The position numbers were made by a program, and so were the translations under genes. The notes beneath the pieces are model-generated. The model searched no databases and was not told where the DNA came from. It worked only from the letters and a program-made list of their open reading frames with translations. Shown here piece by piece: positions 16,594-24,744 of a stretch of DNA of 64,000 bases. Position 1 is the stretch's first letter. Every line of letters starts with the position of its first letter. The DNA is from Nonomuraea glycinis (GTDB lineage Bacteria > Actinomycetota > Actinomycetes > Streptosporangiales > Streptosporangiaceae): NCBI RefSeq assembly GCF_014646515.1, contig NZ_BMNK01000023.1, positions 62,001-126,000 of the forward strand. The letters run 5' to 3'.

Positions 16594-17043
16594 TCAGGCC
16601 GCCCCGCCCCGCTCGATGATCGTGTTGTACGTGGTGCAGACCGGCTCGCCGGCGACCGTGGTGACCTCGCTCCTGATCGTCAGCAGCTCGTTGCGGCCGG
16701 CGCTGCGGATCTCGGTGATGGTGGCGGTGCTGACGAGCTCGTCACCGGCGTAGACCGGGCGCGCGTACTCGAAGCGCTGCTCGCCGTGGACCACCATGGC
16801 GAAGTTCAGGCCCAGGCCGGGGTCGGCCAGCGCGCCGCCGCCGCTCTGCAGGCTGAACACGATGGGGAAGGTCGGCGGTGCGACCACGTCCGGGTGCCCG
16901 GCGGCCCGCGCCGCCTCCCGGTCGCGGTAGATCGGATTGCTGTCGCCGATAGCGGCTGCGAACTCCTTGATCTTCACCCGACTGACCTCGTACGGGCTGC
17001 CTGAGGGGTAACTGCGTCCCACGAAGTCACGGTTCAAGGCCAT
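16594..17043 (-). CDS. hadA: MaoC-like hydratase subunit, HadA type
   Basis: A 149-residue hot-dog protein of the N-terminal MaoC-like class (starts MALNRDFVGRSYP; GDSNPIYRDREAARAAGHPD in place of the catalytic loop). It pairs with the HadB subunit, which holds the catalytic residues. I chose ATG 17043 over the upstream in-frame ATG because GAGGAG is five bases before it. The order rpmG-hadA-hadB is conserved across actinobacteria. There is no HadC copy in the window. Confidence 0.87.
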   Translation of the reverse strand: MALNRDFVGRSYPSGSPYEVSRVKIKEFAAAIGDSNPIYRDREAARAAGHPDVVAPPTFPIVFSLQSGGGALADPGLGLNFAMVVHGEQRFEYARPVYAGDELVSTATITEIRSAGRNELLTIRSEVTTVAGEPVCTTYNTIIERGGAA

Positions 17044-17159
17044 CAGTGCTCCTCGCATGTCAACGAACGCGATGTGAGCCAGACGCTAACAGAACAAGAT
17101 TCGGCTGTCGCCGGGATGGCCGTCTTTTTGCCGCCGCGAGATCGGGCGTATGCGGACAC

Positions 17160-17197
17160 GACAAACCGGCGTCCCGTTCAACAGGACGCCGGTCTGT
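17160..17197 (-). terminator. Hairpin terminator downstream of rpmG
   Basis: ACCGGCGTCC (17165-17174) pairs with GGACGCCGGT (17184-17193) around a 9-nt loop, and the outer GACA/TGTC extends the stem. It lies 32 nt after the rpmG stop, between rpmG and hadA. Confidence 0.75.
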
Positions 17198-17228
17198 CAA
17201 AAGATGGCAGGGGTGCTGCCCGGCGAGA

Positions 17229-17393
17229 CTAGCGGGTCTCGCGGTGCGCGCGGTGGCAGCGGCAGTTGGGGCAGTACTTCTTCAGCTCAAGCCGATCCGG
17301 GTCATTGCGCCGGTTCTTCCGCGTGATGTAGTTGCGGTGCTTGCACTCCTGGCAGGCCAGCGTGATCTTGGGCCTAACGTCGGTGGCAGCCAC
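17229..17393 (-). CDS. rpmG: 50S ribosomal protein L33
   Basis: Too short for most open-frame listings, but clear. It encodes 54 residues from GTG 17393, starting MAATDVRPKITLACQECKHR and ending CRCHRAHRETR. The four zinc-ligand cysteines are present as CQEC and CPNC, so this is the zinc-binding (C+) form. The isoform matters because actinobacteria often switch L33 paralogues under zinc limitation. tRNA-Met lies 71 bp upstream on the same strand. Confidence 0.93.
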   Translation of the reverse strand: MAATDVRPKITLACQECKHRNYITRKNRRNDPDRLELKKYCPNCRCHRAHRETR

Positions 17394-17464
17394 TTGGGAG
17401 TGCCTTTCTACGTTTGGGACTGGGACATGCCCATACCCAGGTCACAGGACCTGGGATTGGGCAG

Positions 17465-17538
17465 TAGCGGAGGCCGGACTTGAACCGGCGACACAACGAT
17501 TATGAGCCGTTTGCTCTGCCTGACTGAGCTACTCCGCC
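17465..17538 (-). tRNA. tRNA-Met (CAT), elongator type
   Basis: A 74-nt cloverleaf reads from 17538 to 17465. The acceptor stem is GGCGGAG/CTCCGCT with a G-U end pair, the D-arm contains AGCTCAGT, and the anticodon loop is CTCATAA (anticodon CAT). The T-loop is TTCAAGT. No CCA is encoded. Confidence 0.93.
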
Positions 17539-17632
17539 TTGAGCCGAAAACGACCGGCCCCGTAGAGGATACCCGACCCGAGGAGCACCTTCGTAACTCG
17601 CCTGACCGGGCAGGGTGTCTCTAGTATGCCGC

Positions 17633-17661
17633 AGAAGCCCCCGCCAACCGAAATCGAATCG
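17633..17661. other. Possible degenerate attachment-site copy of the tRNA-Thr 3' end
   Basis: AGCCCCC followed shortly by ACCGAAATCGAATCG resembles the 3' end of tRNA-Thr at 23776-23800 (AGCCCCC, then AACGGAATCGAACCG). The match has several mismatches and a 2-nt length difference. It sits just inside the tRNA-Met end of the accessory block and may be an old att remnant. Confidence 0.3.
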
Positions 17662-17803
17662 CATCAGCCCCACCTACCGAGTGTGGCAGCATGACGGCCA
17701 CCGGCAGGTTAGCACGTACGGCAACGGCAACGGCGGCCAAGCTTCCGAACCGCGAATCTCCATCTGGACAGCCGACAGCAGGTAGACGAAGCGCCTGGCA
17801 AGG

Positions 17804-18262
17804 TCAGCCCTCCGGCCAGTCCTCCGACTGGGAGACGTAGCTGCCGCGTTTCTCGACCGTGAACACCCAGCCTTGCCCTCGCAGCAGCGCCACCGCCCGA
17901 CGGACAGTTCCCTTCGCCACGTCGTATTGCTGCATGAGCGTTGTCTCGCTCGGGATCGGGAAGTCGGGCCGCAACTCTCCGGCCCTGATCCGCTGTGCGA
18001 TGTCCGCCGCGATCCTCTCGTACGGCCGAACCGTCCTCGACACGCGCGGCACGTCCTCCGGGCCGACGAACGTGCCCCGCCCCGACACGGGGTAGACCAG
18101 CCCCTCCTCGCGGAGCAGGCGGAGCGCTTTGGTCGCGGTGATCCGCGAGACGTCGAACTCGGCAGCGATCTCCGGCTCACTGGGGACGGCATGACCGGGC
18201 GGGATCTCACCGCTGTCGATGCGGCGTCTGATCTCGGCTGCTACCTGCCGGTACAGCGGCAG
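17804..18262 (-). CDS. Tandem double GntR winged-helix regulator, start uncertain
   Basis: The frame encodes two GntR DNA-binding domains in tandem. The first runs from LYRQVAAEIRRRIDSGE to GRGTFVGPE, the second from ERIAADIAQRIRAGELRP to KRGSYVSQ. There is no effector domain. An in-frame TAG at 18266-18268 lies directly before the first domain. The only possible initiator for the full 152 residues is then CTG 18262; the first GTG (18088) would keep only the second domain. It is therefore a rare-start gene, a sequencing error or a pseudogene. Small double-GntR regulators occur in integrative elements, which fits this block. Confidence 0.6.
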   Translation of the reverse strand: MPLYRQVAAEIRRRIDSGEIPPGHAVPSEPEIAAEFDVSRITATKALRLLREEGLVYPVSGRGTFVGPEDVPRVSRTVRPYERIAADIAQRIRAGELRPDFPIPSETTLMQQYDVAKGTVRRAVALLRGQGWVFTVEKRGSYVSQSEDWPEG

Positions 18263-18427
18263 TTGCTACGAAGGATCACGCGATGACCGTTCTCATTTCA
18301 CGGCGCCGCGCCTGCTGACCAGGTCAAACTCGTACACCACTCCCGTGGACGCAACCCACGCCGAGTCGCCCGAGCCAAGTTGCAGCAGGCAGCTAAGGCC
18401 TGACCTGCCGGGCCTCTGATGGAACGG

Positions 18428-18763
18428 TCACCGACGCGTTCCCGTCCAGACACGAGTCTCGTTGATCCGCTCTTTGGCCCGCAACGCTTCTGACAGATCG
18501 ACGTCAGCGCGGTTGGCGATGGCGGCCACGTAAATAAGGACATCGGCGAGTTCATCGCCGATGGTGCCTGTTGTGCTGGCAGGATCGATCGACAGCGAAG
18601 AGTGCTTGCGCACTGCCTTGCAAACCTCACCGGTCTCCTCGGCAAGCTTCAGACACTGCTCGATGATGGTGCTATCGGAGAAGTTGCGTTCTTTCTCCAT
18701 CTCTGAGACATAACGCTGGAGTGCTTCTAGAGACGGCGAGTGCGTACTGGGAAGAGGCTGCAT
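18428..18763 (-). CDS. MazG-like nucleotide pyrophosphohydrolase
   Basis: A 111-residue all-alpha NTP-PPase superfamily protein. The metal-binding acidic pattern is seen as KLAEETGEVCKA (ExxE type) and GDELADVLIY (ExxD type). Such proteins hydrolyse non-canonical or excess nucleoside triphosphates to monophosphates. The sequence ends RVWTGTRR. It lies in the minus-strand accessory operon after the HTH_42 gene. Together with a dTMP-kinase-like protein in the same block it hints at a nucleotide-related function, which is inference. Confidence 0.8.
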   Translation of the reverse strand: MQPLPSTHSPSLEALQRYVSEMEKERNFSDSTIIEQCLKLAEETGEVCKAVRKHSSLSIDPASTTGTIGDELADVLIYVAAIANRADVDLSEALRAKERINETRVWTGTRR

Positions 18764-18848
18764 GAGGATCCCACGGGTGACGGATGAGAGAAGAAAGCCA
18801 CCGTAGCAGCGCTCTCTGTGGGCCTTCGCGGAAACTCGCAGAACGACG

Positions 18849-20108
18849 TCAGCAGGCGGACAGCAGCGTGAGCTGGTCTTTCCCGACTTGCGCTGCGGGA
18901 ACGCAATGGAGACCAGAGCGCAAGGTCATGGTGAGCTTCTTGATGGCCGCCCGGATTTCCTTTTGCCGCTCAGCGGGAACCAGCCCGGGGATGAGACGCG
19001 GACGCACCTGGCCGGTGCGCTCCTCCCACGCCCACACGCCTACCACGCATCCGTTGAACAGAACGGTCGGCAAAACCTCACCGATCTGGTTGAACACCGC
19101 TGACGGCGCCAGGTCTCCGAGGTAACGGCGGCGGGTCTCGAAATAAGCCTTGAGGGCGACATCCTCGTGCGCGAGCAGGTTCACGCCCGTGGCGCATTCT
19201 GCGGCCGGAGCGTCGACGAACTCCGCGAACCGGTCGGTGCTCATGTAGAGGGGGTTGGCGGCCCACGGGGTGATCAGCTCAACCAGTTTGATGCCGGCCC
19301 GTTGCATGCCGTCTACCACTGCGACGCGGGACAGCGCCGACCACCAGGTGGCATCGCGGATGCTGACTGGGCCGTAGCGGTCGATGTAGGCGGTCAGCAG
19401 CCGCTCGACGGCCGTACCGGGATCCAAGCTGGTATCGAGGCCCGGGTAGGCATCGGCGGTGAGAGCGAAAGTGCGGAACTCGCGATTCCAGCCCTGCGTC
19501 TGGTTGAGGTAGGCGAGGGTGCCGCGTTCCCAGGCGAGCTTGAGCGCCAGCCGTGTCACCGGCACCGATATGGCGGCCGCGACGAGGCGGGCCTCGATGT
19601 CGCGGTGGAACAACGGCCCGCACTCGCCCAGCAACTCCACGAGGGCGTTGGTGGCGGCTGTAACGCTGGCCTCGCTGTGGCCGGCGTTGACGAGGCCGCG
19701 TAGGGCGTCGCGCTGGCGGAAACGCAGCGTGGCCGCGTGCGCAGCGGCGGCGAGCTCCAAAGGCAGGGTGTGCAGCGTTTTGCGCATGCACCGCAAGGTG
19801 ACCAGCCGGGCTCGCACCGCCGGGTCGAAGAGACTCAGCGGGATGGCACCGTCTGCGGCGCGGGCTGCCACGGTGGCGAACGGAGACGGTAGACGTGCGG
19901 CGTGCAGTCCCAGTGCCGCGTTCGCGATGTCCTCTACTGTGGTCCGGCGGGTGTGAGCGGCGAGCCCTTGACGCGCCAGCACTCGGTTCCACAACCTCGC
20001 GGCCTCAAGCGGACCAAGCGTGTGGGATTCCACCGTTTCGGGTGTGGAGCGGCCGGTCATGCGGGGCACGCTAGCAGTGCTGATGAGTAGCGGGGCGGGA
20101 GATGCCAT
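18849..20108 (-). CDS. HTH_42 / AlkZ-like winged-helix protein
   Basis: A 419-residue protein of the winged-helix DUF1006/HTH_42 superfamily. Some members (AlkZ, YcaQ) are DNA glycosylases that release crosslinked or alkylated bases. The opening helix region ends ALGLHAARLPSPF. The stretch that carries the QxQ catalytic motif in AlkZ reads H-A-A here, so glycosylase activity should not be assumed. The middle has TLAYLNQTQGWNREF and the C-terminal part VLFNGCVVGVW. ATG 20108 follows GGGGTGA and is three bases after the radical SAM stop, so the two are co-transcribed. Confidence 0.75.
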   Translation of the reverse strand: MASPAPLLISTASVPRMTGRSTPETVESHTLGPLEAARLWNRVLARQGLAAHTRRTTVEDIANAALGLHAARLPSPFATVAARAADGAIPLSLFDPAVRARLVTLRCMRKTLHTLPLELAAAAHAATLRFRQRDALRGLVNAGHSEASVTAATNALVELLGECGPLFHRDIEARLVAAAISVPVTRLALKLAWERGTLAYLNQTQGWNREFRTFALTADAYPGLDTSLDPGTAVERLLTAYIDRYGPVSIRDATWWSALSRVAVVDGMQRAGIKLVELITPWAANPLYMSTDRFAEFVDAPAAECATGVNLLAHEDVALKAYFETRRRYLGDLAPSAVFNQIGEVLPTVLFNGCVVGVWAWEERTGQVRPRLIPGLVPAERQKEIRAAIKKLTMTLRSGLHCVPAAQVGKDQLTLLSAC

Positions 20109-20111
20109 GGT

Positions 20112-21422
20112 TCACCCCTGAGGCCCCCACTCACCTTCTACGAAGGCGCGCAGTTCAGCGTAGGAGCGCTCGGTTTCGGCCCAGTCGTCGGCGTTGCCCC
20201 ACCAGTGGCGTTCGTTGTGGTGAATGTGGAACTTCGCCCAATCTCCGTCCCAGTCTGGTTGCCGGTGGGTTCCGCGGATGCGATGCAGCAGCGCCTGGTC
20301 GTAGACCTCAGTGCCAGGCAGCGGTACGAACCGAAACAGCGCCACTCTGCCGAGCATCGGGCGGAGTTCTTGCAGCAGGGCGATGGTTTCGTAGGTGGTC
20401 TCGGTGTTCTCGCCGGGGAACCCGTGGATGATGAACACCTTGGCCTGGATCCCGGCCTTGGCGGTCATCTCGACCGCGGCGCGGATTTTGGCCTGGGTGG
20501 TGTTCTTCCGCATCGCCTTGAGCAGACGTTCACTGCCGGATTCCATCCCGTATTTGATCTCAATGCAGCCGGAGGCGGCCATCGTGTCCAGCAGAGCCTG
20601 GTCAACGGTGTCGACCCGCGACAGTGCCGACCAGCGCAGGTTCAGGTCGGCGATGTTCTTGCAAATGTCGGCGACCTTGCCTTTGTTGACGATGAAGTTG
20701 TCGTCAACGATCGCGAAGCCCCCGATGCCGTAGGCGTCGATCAGGTGGGTCAGCTCGGTGCGGGCGCTGATGCCGCCGCGGTATTGCATGCGGCGCTGGG
20801 CAACGGCGCAGAACGAACAGGGGAACGGGCAGCCCCGGCTGAACATGACATGCGCCATGCGGGTGTCGGTCCCAGCGAGTCGGTCCGGCAGCACGATGTC
20901 GTCTCGCGGCAGCAGGTGACGGGCCGGCAGCGGCAACGTGTCAATGTCACGCATCAGCGGGCGGGAGGCATTGCGCACGATCTGGCCGTCGCGCTCGAAC
21001 AGCACACCGGTCACGCCGGTGTAGTCCCGGTCGTAGGCGTGATCGAGGAGTTCCAGGATGGTGTCTTCGGATTCGCCGTCGGCGACCACGTCAGCACTGA
21101 AGTCCGTCAAGGATTCAGCGGGGTAGAAGTTGGCGTGGACGCCGCCGACCATGACGAGCGCGTCGGGGTCGATCAGTGCGTCGCGGCGGGCCTGCAGCAT
21201 CAGCCCGTACGTGGCCGATGACGCCAGACTGAAGCCGACCGCGTCGAAGCTGGACAGGTCCAGGGCGGTGTGGCCAGGAGCGACCCGCCGGATCTCCACC
21301 TGGTGGCCGGCCTCCTCGGCGACGGCCGCCAGATACAGCACGCCGAATGGCGGAAATTCCTTGCGTTCCTGAAGGAAGCGCGCCATGTCGTAGACCTCGG
21401 GGTAGAGCAGTGCAACCTTCAC
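20112..21422 (-). CDS. B12-binding-domain radical SAM enzyme
   Basis: A 436-residue protein. The N-terminal 150 residues have a Rossmann-like cobalamin-binding fold without the DxHxxG histidine (the loop is GGVHANFYP). Cys198, Cys202 and Cys205 form the CxxxCxxC cluster motif in SRGCPFPCSFC. Downstream are DDNF and KYGMESGSE, typical of this class. These enzymes run methylations, rearrangements and other radical reactions. The substrate is unknown. The GTG start overlaps the stop of the kinase-like gene (GTGA). No biosynthetic core enzyme lies nearby, so the product cannot be named. Confidence 0.88.
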   Translation of the reverse strand: MKVALLYPEVYDMARFLQERKEFPPFGVLYLAAVAEEAGHQVEIRRVAPGHTALDLSSFDAVGFSLASSATYGLMLQARRDALIDPDALVMVGGVHANFYPAESLTDFSADVVADGESEDTILELLDHAYDRDYTGVTGVLFERDGQIVRNASRPLMRDIDTLPLPARHLLPRDDIVLPDRLAGTDTRMAHVMFSRGCPFPCSFCAVAQRRMQYRGGISARTELTHLIDAYGIGGFAIVDDNFIVNKGKVADICKNIADLNLRWSALSRVDTVDQALLDTMAASGCIEIKYGMESGSERLLKAMRKNTTQAKIRAAVEMTAKAGIQAKVFIIHGFPGENTETTYETIALLQELRPMLGRVALFRFVPLPGTEVYDQALLHRIRGTHRQPDWDGDWAKFHIHHNERHWWGNADDWAETERSYAELRAFVEGEWGPQG

Positions 21423-22087
21423 GATTCACCTCGGTGCGCGGTTGGGGGGCGGGAAGGGATCAGCGCGGTGATCTGCTGGGCGAGCGTGGCGGCGACCGTG
21501 TCGCTGTCAGTGTCGGCGACATGGTGGATCAGGGTCGGCGTGCCGCTGGCGCGGGTCTGTTCGGCTGCTTCGGTGAACAGGGTGCTTTCGCGTTCGGCAG
21601 CGGCGAGGCCGTCATGGTGAAAGCGGCTGTAGACGCCCCGGGTCTGCGCGCGTCGAAGACACACCTCCGGATCGGCGAACAAGAACACCGCCAGGTCGGC
21701 GGGCCGGGCGTATCGGTAAAGGTCGGCGATGAACTCGCGAGGTACGCCGTCGAGCCGGTCGAGGACGAACGCGGAGGGCACGTAGCGGTCGCACACCACG
21801 ACTCGGCCGGCTTTCAGTTCAGGTTCGATCACTGTGGCGATGTGGTGGTACCGGTCGGCGGCGACCAGGCATGACAAGGCCAAGCCGTGGAAAGTGTGGG
21901 TGCCGGAGCGGGCTAGGGCGCCGATGGGGGATGCAGAGGGCTGAGTGGTACATGTGGCAGGGAATCCGACTTGCAGGAGGATGTTGCGTAAATGCTGGCT
22001 GCAGGTGGTTTTACCGACGCCGCTTGGCCCGTCCAGTGTCACGAGAAAGCCGTTCCGGCCGCTTTCGTTTGCCCCAGTGGATTGCAT
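21419..22087 (-). CDS. Thymidylate kinase-like P-loop protein
   Basis: A 222-residue kinase of the dTMP kinase superfamily. The P-loop GPSGVGKT is at residues 20-27. DRY lies in VCDRYVPSAFVLDRLDG, and the lid region is Arg-rich (CLRRAQTRGVYSRFHH). ATG 22087 was chosen for AAGGAG six bases upstream; the longer frame to 22195 lacks this. It is the first gene of the minus-strand operon and is divergent from the HTH/TPR regulator. It is probably not the housekeeping tmk, given its accessory context; the real substrate could be another nucleotide or sugar-like molecule. Confidence 0.8.
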   Translation of the reverse strand: MQSTGANESGRNGFLVTLDGPSGVGKTTCSQHLRNILLQVGFPATCTTQPSASPIGALARSGTHTFHGLALSCLVAADRYHHIATVIEPELKAGRVVVCDRYVPSAFVLDRLDGVPREFIADLYRYARPADLAVFLFADPEVCLRRAQTRGVYSRFHHDGLAAAERESTLFTEAAEQTRASGTPTLIHHVADTDSDTVAATLAQQITALIPSRPPTAHRGES

Positions 22088-22244
22088 CGTGCGCTCCTTC
22101 GATGGGTTGCTCGTGCCGTGGGGGATAGGCGGCGGAATCGGTCCGCCCCTGCGGTGGGTTACTGCGCCGGTACACTTTGACGTTCCTCCGGTCAAGCGTC
22201 ACCGTCGAGAGTCCGCGAATGTGAACCGATGTGAATGGGCTGCC

Positions 22245-23588
22245 ATGGCTCCCAAACGAGCGCATCCGATCAGCAACACGGCGCTGGCTGCAGCGATCAA
22301 CCAGGCCGGATGGACCCACGCGGCAGTCGCGCGCCACGTCAACGACATCTCTGCGGAGAACGGGGTGCGGCTGTACTACGACCGCTCCACGATTGGCCAC
22401 TGGCTGACCGGGACGATCCCCCGGCCGGAGGGTATATGTGCCGCTGTGGAGGCATTCCGTCGCCGCCTCCACAACCCAGGCCTCACCCCTGCTGGTCTGG
22501 GTTGGCCCGATGTCCCCACCGTGCCTGGGCCGACTGACGACCCGTGGCAGGGTGATCCGGTCGCCCGACTGACCGCCCTCGGGGAGGACGACATGCTCGA
22601 TCGCCGGACCATGCTGACAGCCAGCGCCTTTTCCCTGGCCGGCTACACCGTGCCCGCGCGCCGCCCGCTCATCTCATCGCCTCGTGCGGGGGCTCGTGAA
22701 GCCGGTACCGGGGATGTGGCGCGCATCCGAGCTACTACCCGCCATTTCGGCGAGCTGGAAGACCTGTACGGTGGCGGCCACGCACGCCGCTCCGTCGCCG
22801 CCTATCTCGTGCATGACGTCGCACCGCTTTTGCACGGCACCATTGGTCGCGCCCGCCCGGATCTGTTCAGGGCGACGGCGGAACTCGTCTACTTGGCGGC
22901 GTACATGGCTATGGACGACGGCGTCAACGGGCTCGCGATGCGCTACTACATCCAGGCTGTCCGGCTGGCCGACGAAGCAGGCGACCGGACGCTACGGGCG
23001 ACGGCGCTACGCTCGATGGCGGTCCAGGCCCGACAACTCGGCCACAACCGAGAAGCTCTCGCCCTAGCTGATGCCGCCGCCTCCAGCCTTGATAGCCGCG
23101 GGCCGCAGCGCACTCTGGCGTGGATCACGGGCATGCGAGCCGAGGCGCATGCTGGAGTAGCTGACCGACGCGACGCCCTTGCCTTGCTCCGCCGGGCCGA
23201 GGCACAGCTTGAGCGCGCCGACTCGCTGCCCGAGACGGAGTGGACGGGGAACTACCGGCGCGAATCGTTCGAGCATCAGAGCGGGTTGGTGCTCACGCAG
23301 CTCGGGGACCACGCCGCCGCCGCACGGCACTACACCGCCTCCATGAGCACGCGTAGGCCCATCGAACGCCGCACACGCGCACTGATCGGCCTCCGGGCGG
23401 CCCACGCCCATCTGCTCGCCGGGGACGTCGACCAGGCCGCCGCCACGGTCCTCGACCTTGGCGCTGACGTACAGTCGATCTCGTCGGCTCGGGTTCGTCA
23501 CGAGGTACGCCAGATCCGTGCTGGCTGGCAGCCGTATCGGAGCAGCGCGCACGTGGCAGCAGCCGATCGCGTCATCGCTAACAACTAG
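22245..23588 (+). CDS. HTH regulator with TPR-like sensor domain
   Basis: A 447-residue protein. The N-terminal 80 residues form a helix-turn-helix (INQAGWTHAAVARHVN then RSTIGHWLTGTIPRPE) as in XRE-type actinobacterial regulators. A twin-basic hydrophobic stretch (DRRTMLTASAFSLAGY) follows, then about 280 residues of TPR-like helices. This architecture is common in actinomycetes but poorly understood. ATG 22245 was used; an in-frame GTG at 22221 is also possible. It is divergent from the kinase/radical SAM operon across a 157-bp gap and is the obvious candidate to control it. Confidence 0.8.
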   Translation: MAPKRAHPISNTALAAAINQAGWTHAAVARHVNDISAENGVRLYYDRSTIGHWLTGTIPRPEGICAAVEAFRRRLHNPGLTPAGLGWPDVPTVPGPTDDPWQGDPVARLTALGEDDMLDRRTMLTASAFSLAGYTVPARRPLISSPRAGAREAGTGDVARIRATTRHFGELEDLYGGGHARRSVAAYLVHDVAPLLHGTIGRARPDLFRATAELVYLAAYMAMDDGVNGLAMRYYIQAVRLADEAGDRTLRATALRSMAVQARQLGHNREALALADAAASSLDSRGPQRTLAWITGMRAEAHAGVADRRDALALLRRAEAQLERADSLPETEWTGNYRRESFEHQSGLVLTQLGDHAAAARHYTASMSTRRPIERRTRALIGLRAAHAHLLAGDVDQAAATVLDLGADVQSISSARVRHEVRQIRAGWQPYRSSAHVAAADRVIANN

Positions 23589-23721
23589 CCGCCCAGAGGA
23601 CGCGAAACCGCGACCGCCCGAGCGCGTACGGCAGACAACGGCCGGTTGCTTGTCCGCCACCCGGTCCGCGGTACCGTCGCCATCGCATGGACTTCGGCGC
23701 GCAGACCTCGCGCACAACGAG

Positions 23722-23759
23722 AAACGCCCGGCCCCGGATGATCTCGGGTCGGGCGTTTT
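23722..23759. terminator. Bidirectional hairpin terminator
   Basis: AAACGCCCG (23722-23730) pairs with CGGGCGTTT (23751-23759), with further inner pairing (CCCG/CGGG). T-runs occur on both strands. It lies between the plus-strand regulator and the minus-strand tRNA-Thr and can stop transcription from both sides. Confidence 0.8.
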
Positions 23760-23775
23760 GCCTTGCCAGAATGGG

Positions 23776-23848
23776 AGCCCCCAAACGGAATCGAACCGTT
23801 GACCTTCTCCTTACCATGGAGACGCTCTGCCGACTGAGCTATAGGGGC
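23776..23848 (-). tRNA. tRNA-Thr (GGT)
   Basis: A 73-nt cloverleaf reads from 23848 to 23776. The acceptor stem is GCCCCTA/TGGGGGC, the D-arm contains AGCTCAGTCGGCAGAGC, and the anticodon loop is ATGGTAA (anticodon GGT). The T-arm is AACGG TTCGATT CCGTT and the discriminator base is T. No CCA is encoded. Confidence 0.95.
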
Positions 23849-23886
23849 CTGTCCGCGCTGCGGACAGGTGTAACCATACACGGCGC

Positions 23887-24117
23887 TCAGCGATGATGCG
23901 AACTCGTTCGCACCCTCGCCGGCTGCGTGGCGGCGGGCCTGGACGGGAACGCGATCACCTCGCAGAGGTCGGCCAGATCGACGTGCCTGGCGACCTCCTC
24001 GACCGAGGCGCAGTCGGCGACGAGCCGCCCGTGCCGGCGCACCCGCAGCACCTGCCGCCCGGCCCGTGTGGCGAGCACGATCTCGCACCCGTCGCTACCT
24101 ACCCATCGCCTGTCCAT
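23887..24117 (-). CDS. Small conserved-type protein of unknown function
   Basis: A 76-residue protein starting MDRRWVGSDGCEIVLATR. The first 60 residues look like a compact alpha/beta domain (strand VLRVRRHGRLVADC, helix SVEEVARHVDLADL). The tail is basic and probably disordered. I cannot assign a family. It lies directly upstream of tRNA-Thr on the same strand and could share its transcript. There is no signal peptide or transmembrane segment. Confidence 0.6.
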   Translation of the reverse strand: MDRRWVGSDGCEIVLATRAGRQVLRVRRHGRLVADCASVEEVARHVDLADLCEVIAFPSRPAATQPARVRTSSHHR

Positions 24118-24191
24118 ACCGGCACACAGTAGCTTCCGGGTCTCTCATTTTTCATCGGGTCACATGCGTTACAGGTCATACCGGGTCGGTC

Positions 24192-24725
24192 TCAGTAGCG
24201 GTAGAACCCGAGGAAGCCCTTCACCCGGTCGATGTCGTCGACCCGCACCACGGCCCCGGTCTCCGGCGCGTTCATCATCCGACCGCCTCCCAGATAGATG
24301 CCCACATGGCGGGTCTTCTTCCGATTTTTCCCGAAATAGACCAGGTCACCGGGCAAGGGAGAGCCCACCCGGCGCATCTTGCGCAGGTGGTCGTCGGTGT
24401 TGCCGGGCCCGAGCACGTCCGCGCCGTGCGCCAGCGCGTACACCCACCGCGTGAACCCCGAGCAGTCCAGCCCGCGCGTCCGCGCCGCCGGGCAGGGCTT
24501 GATCTTCCCGGCATAACCCAGGCAGGTGCCCTTGGACGGACCGGGCCGCTCGGCGTGGCCACCGCCCCAGGAGTAGACGATCTCGCGCTCCTGGATCTCG
24601 TACGCGATCGCCACGATCTCCGGCAGCACGTATCTCACGAGCGGCGCGGAAGCCGTGGCGCCCAGTAAGACGAGCATGACGGCCACCGCCGCCCAGCGCC
24701 TTCCGGACACCCCCGGCCCCCTCAC
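24192..24725 (-). CDS. NlpC/P60 family cell-wall hydrolase
   Basis: A 177-residue exported protein. An N-terminal basic patch and hydrophobic stretch (AAVAVMLVLLGATASAPL) act as signal or anchor. The NlpC/P60 domain follows with catalytic Cys88 in GLDCSGF and His140 in RHVGIYLGGG, then the third polar position in NAPETG. These enzymes cut the D-Glu/diamino acid bond of peptidoglycan stem peptides. The tract between the signal and the catalytic Cys carries two extra cysteines (TCLG, PCPA), a possible disulfide. It is divergent from the ABC exporter operon. Confidence 0.88.
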   Translation of the reverse strand: MRGPGVSGRRWAAVAVMLVLLGATASAPLVRYVLPEIVAIAYEIQEREIVYSWGGGHAERPGPSKGTCLGYAGKIKPCPAARTRGLDCSGFTRWVYALAHGADVLGPGNTDDHLRKMRRVGSPLPGDLVYFGKNRKKTRHVGIYLGGGRMMNAPETGAVVRVDDIDRVKGFLGFYRY

Positions 24726-24744
24726 ATGTACGGGCTCGTCGGTT

